A stretch of 34,761 nt of DNA from the NCBI RefSeq assembly GCF_004764705.1, contig NZ_SHLX01000057.1, positions 1-34,761 of the forward strand, given 5' to 3'. Source of the DNA: Paenibacillus cymbidii (GTDB lineage Bacteria > Bacillota > Bacilli > Paenibacillales > NBRC-103111). Made by a program: the position numbers and the translations under genes. Shown here piece after piece: positions 31,883-34,761 of this stretch; within the stretch, counting starts at the first letter, position 1; each line of letters opens with the position of its first letter. The notes under the pieces are model-generated. The model saw only the letters and a list, made by a program, of their open reading frames with translations, did not search any database and was not told the origin of the DNA.

Positions 31883-32038
31883 TGTGGGAAAAGCGTGAAA
31901 AATGCGACTTTCGCAGCTTGCAAAGGAGGGATATGAGAAAACGCGATCGGCCTGACAGTCTTGGATTGGTTTTGTGGAAGCATCAACGACTTCCGAATCG
32001 GTTTGCATGTCAACATCATCTCTGGAGGGACAACTGCA

Positions 32039-33733
32039 ATGAAATTGACCATTGGCCGCAAATTGATGGGGTCGTTTTTGACCATTGCCGTCTTGCTTGT
32101 AATTACGAACGGCTTGTCCTTCTACTATTTGAAAAAAATCGATTCCGCCCACGCCGATCTTATCGAAAGGCGAGCCGTGATTCTGTCGAATGCGAAAGAG
32201 ATGCAGCTCGAAGCCGCCAATCAGTCCGGCGCCATCCGCGGCTTCATCCTGACGAAAAATCCGGTGATGAAGACGCAGCTGCAGCGCGCGTACGACAAGC
32301 TGAACGAGTTGGTCGGACTGACGCTCCCGCTGGTCGAAGAGGACGAGGACATCCGGAAGCTGAACAGCCTGAGCGAGCTCAACAAGCAGTTCAAGGCGAA
32401 GTACGACGAACTCCTGCAGATGGTGCAAAATAATGCGGACGCCACGCAAATCGTCGACTATTACACGAATACGGTGCTGCCGTTCGGCAGCCAGCTGGAT
32501 CCGATTGCCGACGAGATCGCGGGCGGCCAACAAGAGCTGATGGACCGGGGCGCCCAATCCAATACGGCCCTTGTCGAATCCGCCGTGACGCTCGTTTCCG
32601 TCATCAGCGCGATTGCGGTCATTTTGGCGCTGTCGATCGGCTATTTGTTGTCCCGTCTCATTTCGCGGCCGATTGCCGCTATGGAGAAGACGGCCCGAAG
32701 CATCGCCGCGGGCGACTTGTCCGTCGATCAGATCCGCGTGACCAACAAGGACGAGATCGGCGCGCTCGCCGCCTCCTTCAACGGAATGAGCGCCAATCTG
32801 CGCGAACTGATCCGGCAAGCAAGCCTGAGCGCCGAACAAGTGGCGGCCGCTTCGGAAGAGCTGACCGCCAGCGCGGAACAGACGAGCCGGGCATCGGAGA
32901 CGATCGCCGAAACGATCCAGGAAGTCGTCGTCAGCTCGGAGAAACAGGCAACCAGCGTGGAAGAAAGCGTGCGCGCGATGGGGGAAATGTCCGCCGGCGT
33001 GCAGCAGATCGCGGCAGGCGCCCAAACGGCCGCATCGGCTTCGCTTCAGGCGGCCCAAAAGACGATCGACGGCCACCATGCCATCCGGTCGGCGGTCAGC
33101 CAGATGCAGTCGATTCAAGCTTCTTACGCCCATCTGTCGGACGAGGTGCGGGAGATGGGGGACCGTTCCGGGGAGATCGGCGATATTATCGATGTCATCA
33201 CCGACATCGCTTCCCGCACGAACCTGCTGGCGCTTAACGCGGCCATCGAGGCGGCGCGCGCCGGCGAACAAGGGCGCGGCTTCGCCGTCGTCGCCGGCGA
33301 AGTGCGCAAGCTCGCCGAACAATCTGCGCAGTCGGCCAATCAGATTACCGCCCTCATCGTTACGATCCGCGCCAGCATCGGGAAGTCGATCGGACTGATG
33401 GACCAAGGTTCCGCGGAAATCGGCGAAGGCATGCGAATTGTCAGCTCGGCGGGGACGGCATTTGGCGAAATCCGTACCTTCGTCGAGCATGCGGCGAGCC
33501 AGGTGCAGGAAGTATCGGCCGCCTCCGAGCAGATGTCCGCCAGCTCCGCGCAAGTGGCGCATGCGTTCGATCTGATCGCCGAAGGCTCGCGCACGGTGGC
33601 GGCGGGTTCGCAGAACGTGTCCGCTACAACCGAAGAACAGCTTGCCGCCATGGAGGAAATTTCATCCTCCGCGATGCAACTGGAGCGGATGTCGGGAGAG
33701 CTGCAGGGGCTGATCGGCAAGTTCCGCATGTAA
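32039..33733 (+). CDS. Methyl-accepting chemotaxis protein
   Basis: 564 aa transmembrane receptor. Helix 1 spans about 10-30, a four-helix-bundle sensor (4HB_MCP) about 31-182, helix 2 about 183-206, HAMP about 207-259, and the long signalling coiled coil runs to the C-terminus. The hairpin tip that binds CheA/CheW is 'ASRTNLLALNAAIEAARAGE' (391-410) followed by 'QGRGFAVVAGEVRKLAEQS'. Glu/Gln-rich pairs on both sides are candidate methylation sites. There is no C-terminal pentapeptide tether. ATG 32039 follows GGAGGG at 9 bp; an upstream in-frame ATG at 31961 is unsupported. It is a single gene with no chemotaxis neighbours. The ligand is unknown. Confidence 0.95.
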   Translation: MKLTIGRKLMGSFLTIAVLLVITNGLSFYYLKKIDSAHADLIERRAVILSNAKEMQLEAANQSGAIRGFILTKNPVMKTQLQRAYDKLNELVGLTLPLVEEDEDIRKLNSLSELNKQFKAKYDELLQMVQNNADATQIVDYYTNTVLPFGSQLDPIADEIAGGQQELMDRGAQSNTALVESAVTLVSVISAIAVILALSIGYLLSRLISRPIAAMEKTARSIAAGDLSVDQIRVTNKDEIGALAASFNGMSANLRELIRQASLSAEQVAAASEELTASAEQTSRASETIAETIQEVVVSSEKQATSVEESVRAMGEMSAGVQQIAAGAQTAASASLQAAQKTIDGHHAIRSAVSQMQSIQASYAHLSDEVREMGDRSGEIGDIIDVITDIASRTNLLALNAAIEAARAGEQGRGFAVVAGEVRKLAEQSAQSANQITALIVTIRASIGKSIGLMDQGSAEIGEGMRIVSSAGTAFGEIRTFVEHAASQVQEVSAASEQMSASSAQVAHAFDLIAEGSRTVAAGSQNVSATTEEQLAAMEEISSSAMQLERMSGELQGLIGKFRM

Positions 33734-33853
33734 GTTACCGACGGAGGCGTTCGGTATCGGGGATCACCAATCGTTGGTCTAGGTTGCCAATAACGTACAT
33801 AACATGCAAGAGCGGAAGCGGTTTGGCAACCATTCTCCCCTGCGAGGTGTCCC

Positions 33854-34195
33854 ATGGTTCAACAAAGAGGCGTGGCTGCGGCTATCATCTTTACGTTCCT
33901 CACTTGCGGAATTTACGGCATTTACTGGTTCATCGCACTGACGAACGACGTCGGCAGGCTCAGCGGGGATTCTTCGTTCACCGGAGGCAAGCATTTCCTG
34001 CTCACCCTGGTGACGTGCGGCATCTGGAGCTACATCTGGTCCTACCAACTGGGGCAGCAGATCGCCGCGGCCCAGCGAAACCGCGGCATTCCCACGACCA
34101 CCGACAACGCGGTCGTTTATTTGGTGCTCACTATCTTCGGGCTGGGGATCGTCACTTATGGACTTGCTCAAGCGGAAGTCAACAAACTGGTATAA
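33854..34195 (+). CDS. DUF4234 membrane protein
   Basis: 113 aa with three hydrophobic stretches. The family signature is the repeated 'TxCGIY/W' pattern: 'FTFLTCGIYGIYWFIALTND' (14-33) and 'LTLVTCGIWSYIWSYQLGQQ' (50-69), with a third hydrophobic segment at 88-105. Function is unknown. ATG 33854 follows GAGGTG closely. It overlaps the DUF2752 gene by 38 bp, so the two are translated together and probably work together in the membrane. Confidence 0.85.
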   Translation: MVQQRGVAAAIIFTFLTCGIYGIYWFIALTNDVGRLSGDSSFTGGKHFLLTLVTCGIWSYIWSYQLGQQIAAAQRNRGIPTTTDNAVVYLVLTIFGLGIVTYGLAQAEVNKLV

Positions 34196-34583
34196 ACGTA
34201 CGGCTCGCGCCCCGTGGAGCTCCGGTCTTGTCCGGGGCTCCTGTTTTGCCGTCGCCGGGCTGCTGTATCTGAAAGTATGGCTGCCGGCGACCCGCCTTGC
34301 CGTTCCGTGCGTTTTCCACGGCGTGACGGGCTTCTATTGCCCCGGCTGCGGCCTCACCCGGGCGCTGCAGGCGTATTTGCAGCTGGATGCCTGGCAAGCT
34401 TTCCGCTTCAACCTGCTCGTGCCGCTGCTGCTGCCGCTGTATGCCGCTTATGCGTTGGCGGTTCGCGCGAAGCGGAAACGCACCGGCCACGCCCTGATGG
34501 CGGCCATGCTGGCGATGACAATCGCCTTCGGCGTCCTGCGCAACTTCCCCTCCTTCGCTTGGCTCGCTCCAAACAGTCAATGA
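34158..34583 (+). CDS. DUF2752 membrane protein
   Basis: 141 aa with three predicted membrane helices. The diagnostic motif 'GFYCPGCGLTRAL' places Cys61 and Cys64 just after the first helix, with Cys51 in 'LAVPCVFHG' nearby. DUF2752 proteins are uncharacterised small membrane proteins. ATG 34158 lies within the last 38 bp of the DUF4234 gene. The pairing of DUF4234 with DUF2752 recurs in Gram-positive genomes as I recall it. It is the last gene before the right terminal repeat. Confidence 0.87.
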   Translation: MDLLKRKSTNWYKRTARAPWSSGLVRGSCFAVAGLLYLKVWLPATRLAVPCVFHGVTGFYCPGCGLTRALQAYLQLDAWQAFRFNLLVPLLLPLYAAYALAVRAKRKRTGHALMAAMLAMTIAFGVLRNFPSFAWLAPNSQ

Positions 34584-34623
34584 AACAGTTACTACTCAGG
34601 TACTCTCCGGCCTCGAGCGGCCA

Positions 34624-34761
34624 CCAAGGTAGACCGGATCGAGCCTTGGAACCTGTAAACATTCCTGTAGGCGCCAAGATACGGCCTTGGACAAAAAACA
34701 GGAGCGCCTCGTATGATGGGGGTGTGACGGGTCAATAGCCCTAAAACCCACCAAGGAGGCG
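34624..34761 (+). mobile_element. Right copy of terminal inverted repeat; probable insertion-sequence end with leader and RBS
   Basis: It is the inverse of 1-139: 34643-34761 is a perfect 119-bp match to the complement of 1-119, 34641-34642 (ga) replaces the 3-nt variable patch, and 34624-34640 match again. The ccaagg (34624-34629) and ccttgg (34644-34649) arms make a hairpin around the variable patch. AAGGAGG lies at 34753-34759, 2 nt from the window edge, so a transposase start codon should follow immediately outside. Confidence 0.6.

Noticed and set aside
31801..32038. Cyclic di-GMP riboswitch upstream of the chemoreceptor
   Set aside because: The GEMM core motifs (CAAACC, GACGCAAAGCC and the tetraloop receptor) are absent.
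31828..32433. 201-aa frame overlapping the chemoreceptor start, with AAAGGAGGG before ATG 31933
   Set aside because: The spacing is only 2 bp, and the frame runs into the chemoreceptor in another phase with Arg-rich, unstructured-looking sequence. The chemoreceptor start has its own good site.

Overview
The window looks like chromosomal DNA from a GC-rich member of the Paenibacillaceae (Paenibacillus/Cohnella type). The evidence is Gram-positive Shine-Dalgarno sequences (AGGAGG, GGAGG) before nearly every gene, several TTG/GTG starts, a carbohydrate importer of the LplB/YtcP type with a membrane-bound AraC regulator, OdhA/OdhB, a YhgD/YhgE-like pair and a MocR regulator. This placement is inference from gene content and style. 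I see no rRNA, tRNA, CRISPR array or prophage.

Layout. The two ends (1-139 and 34624-34761) carry the same sequence in inverted orientation. It is a multicopy element whose inner edge ends in a Shine-Dalgarno, so this is probably a segment lying between two inverted copies of an insertion sequence. Region 1 (739-1320) is a RibD/DHFR-type reductase with a strong operator-like palindrome upstream. Region 2 (1731-10273) is a sugar-utilisation locus: a DUF4838 putative glycosidase, divergent from two ABC permeases, a lipoprotein binding protein and a membrane AraC sensor-regulator. Region 3 (11141-16442) holds a MerR/DHA2 efflux pair, an M20 peptidase, an ArsR/SRPBCC pair and an SDR. Region 4 (16769-23702) has odhAB, a second-type UMP kinase behind an attenuator-like leader, a MmcQ/YjbR protein and a YdhF-type aldo/keto reductase. 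Region 5 (23975-29383) has DoxX/Rrf2, MocR divergent from RidA/DJ-1, a GNAT acetyltransferase and an asparaginase. Region 6 (29807-34583) has a YhgE-like membrane protein with a divergent TetR, a chemoreceptor, and overlapping DUF4234 and DUF2752 genes.

The most unusual content is intergenic. Four copies (A-D) of an exactly 190-bp element each hold four hairpins of 25, 26, 26 and 25 nt at identical offsets (0, 51, 113, 165). Loop and spacer sequences have drifted but no length has changed, and the stems show compensatory and G-U changes. All four copies lie between convergent genes and all have the same orientation. Other intergenic regions hold unrelated hairpins at the same 51-52 bp pitch: 29427-29649 (three hairpins inside 17-bp perfect terminal inverted repeats), 21191-21261 (two) and 10674-10742 (two). 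This points to a class of helically phased hairpin ladders, BIME-like in concept, that I do not recognise as described.

Other regulatory sequence worth reading: a 125-nt leader with a P1-like stem and intrinsic terminator before the UMP kinase gene, palindromes over the -35 regions of the arsR, odhA and reductase promoters, and repeated motifs in the tetR leader.
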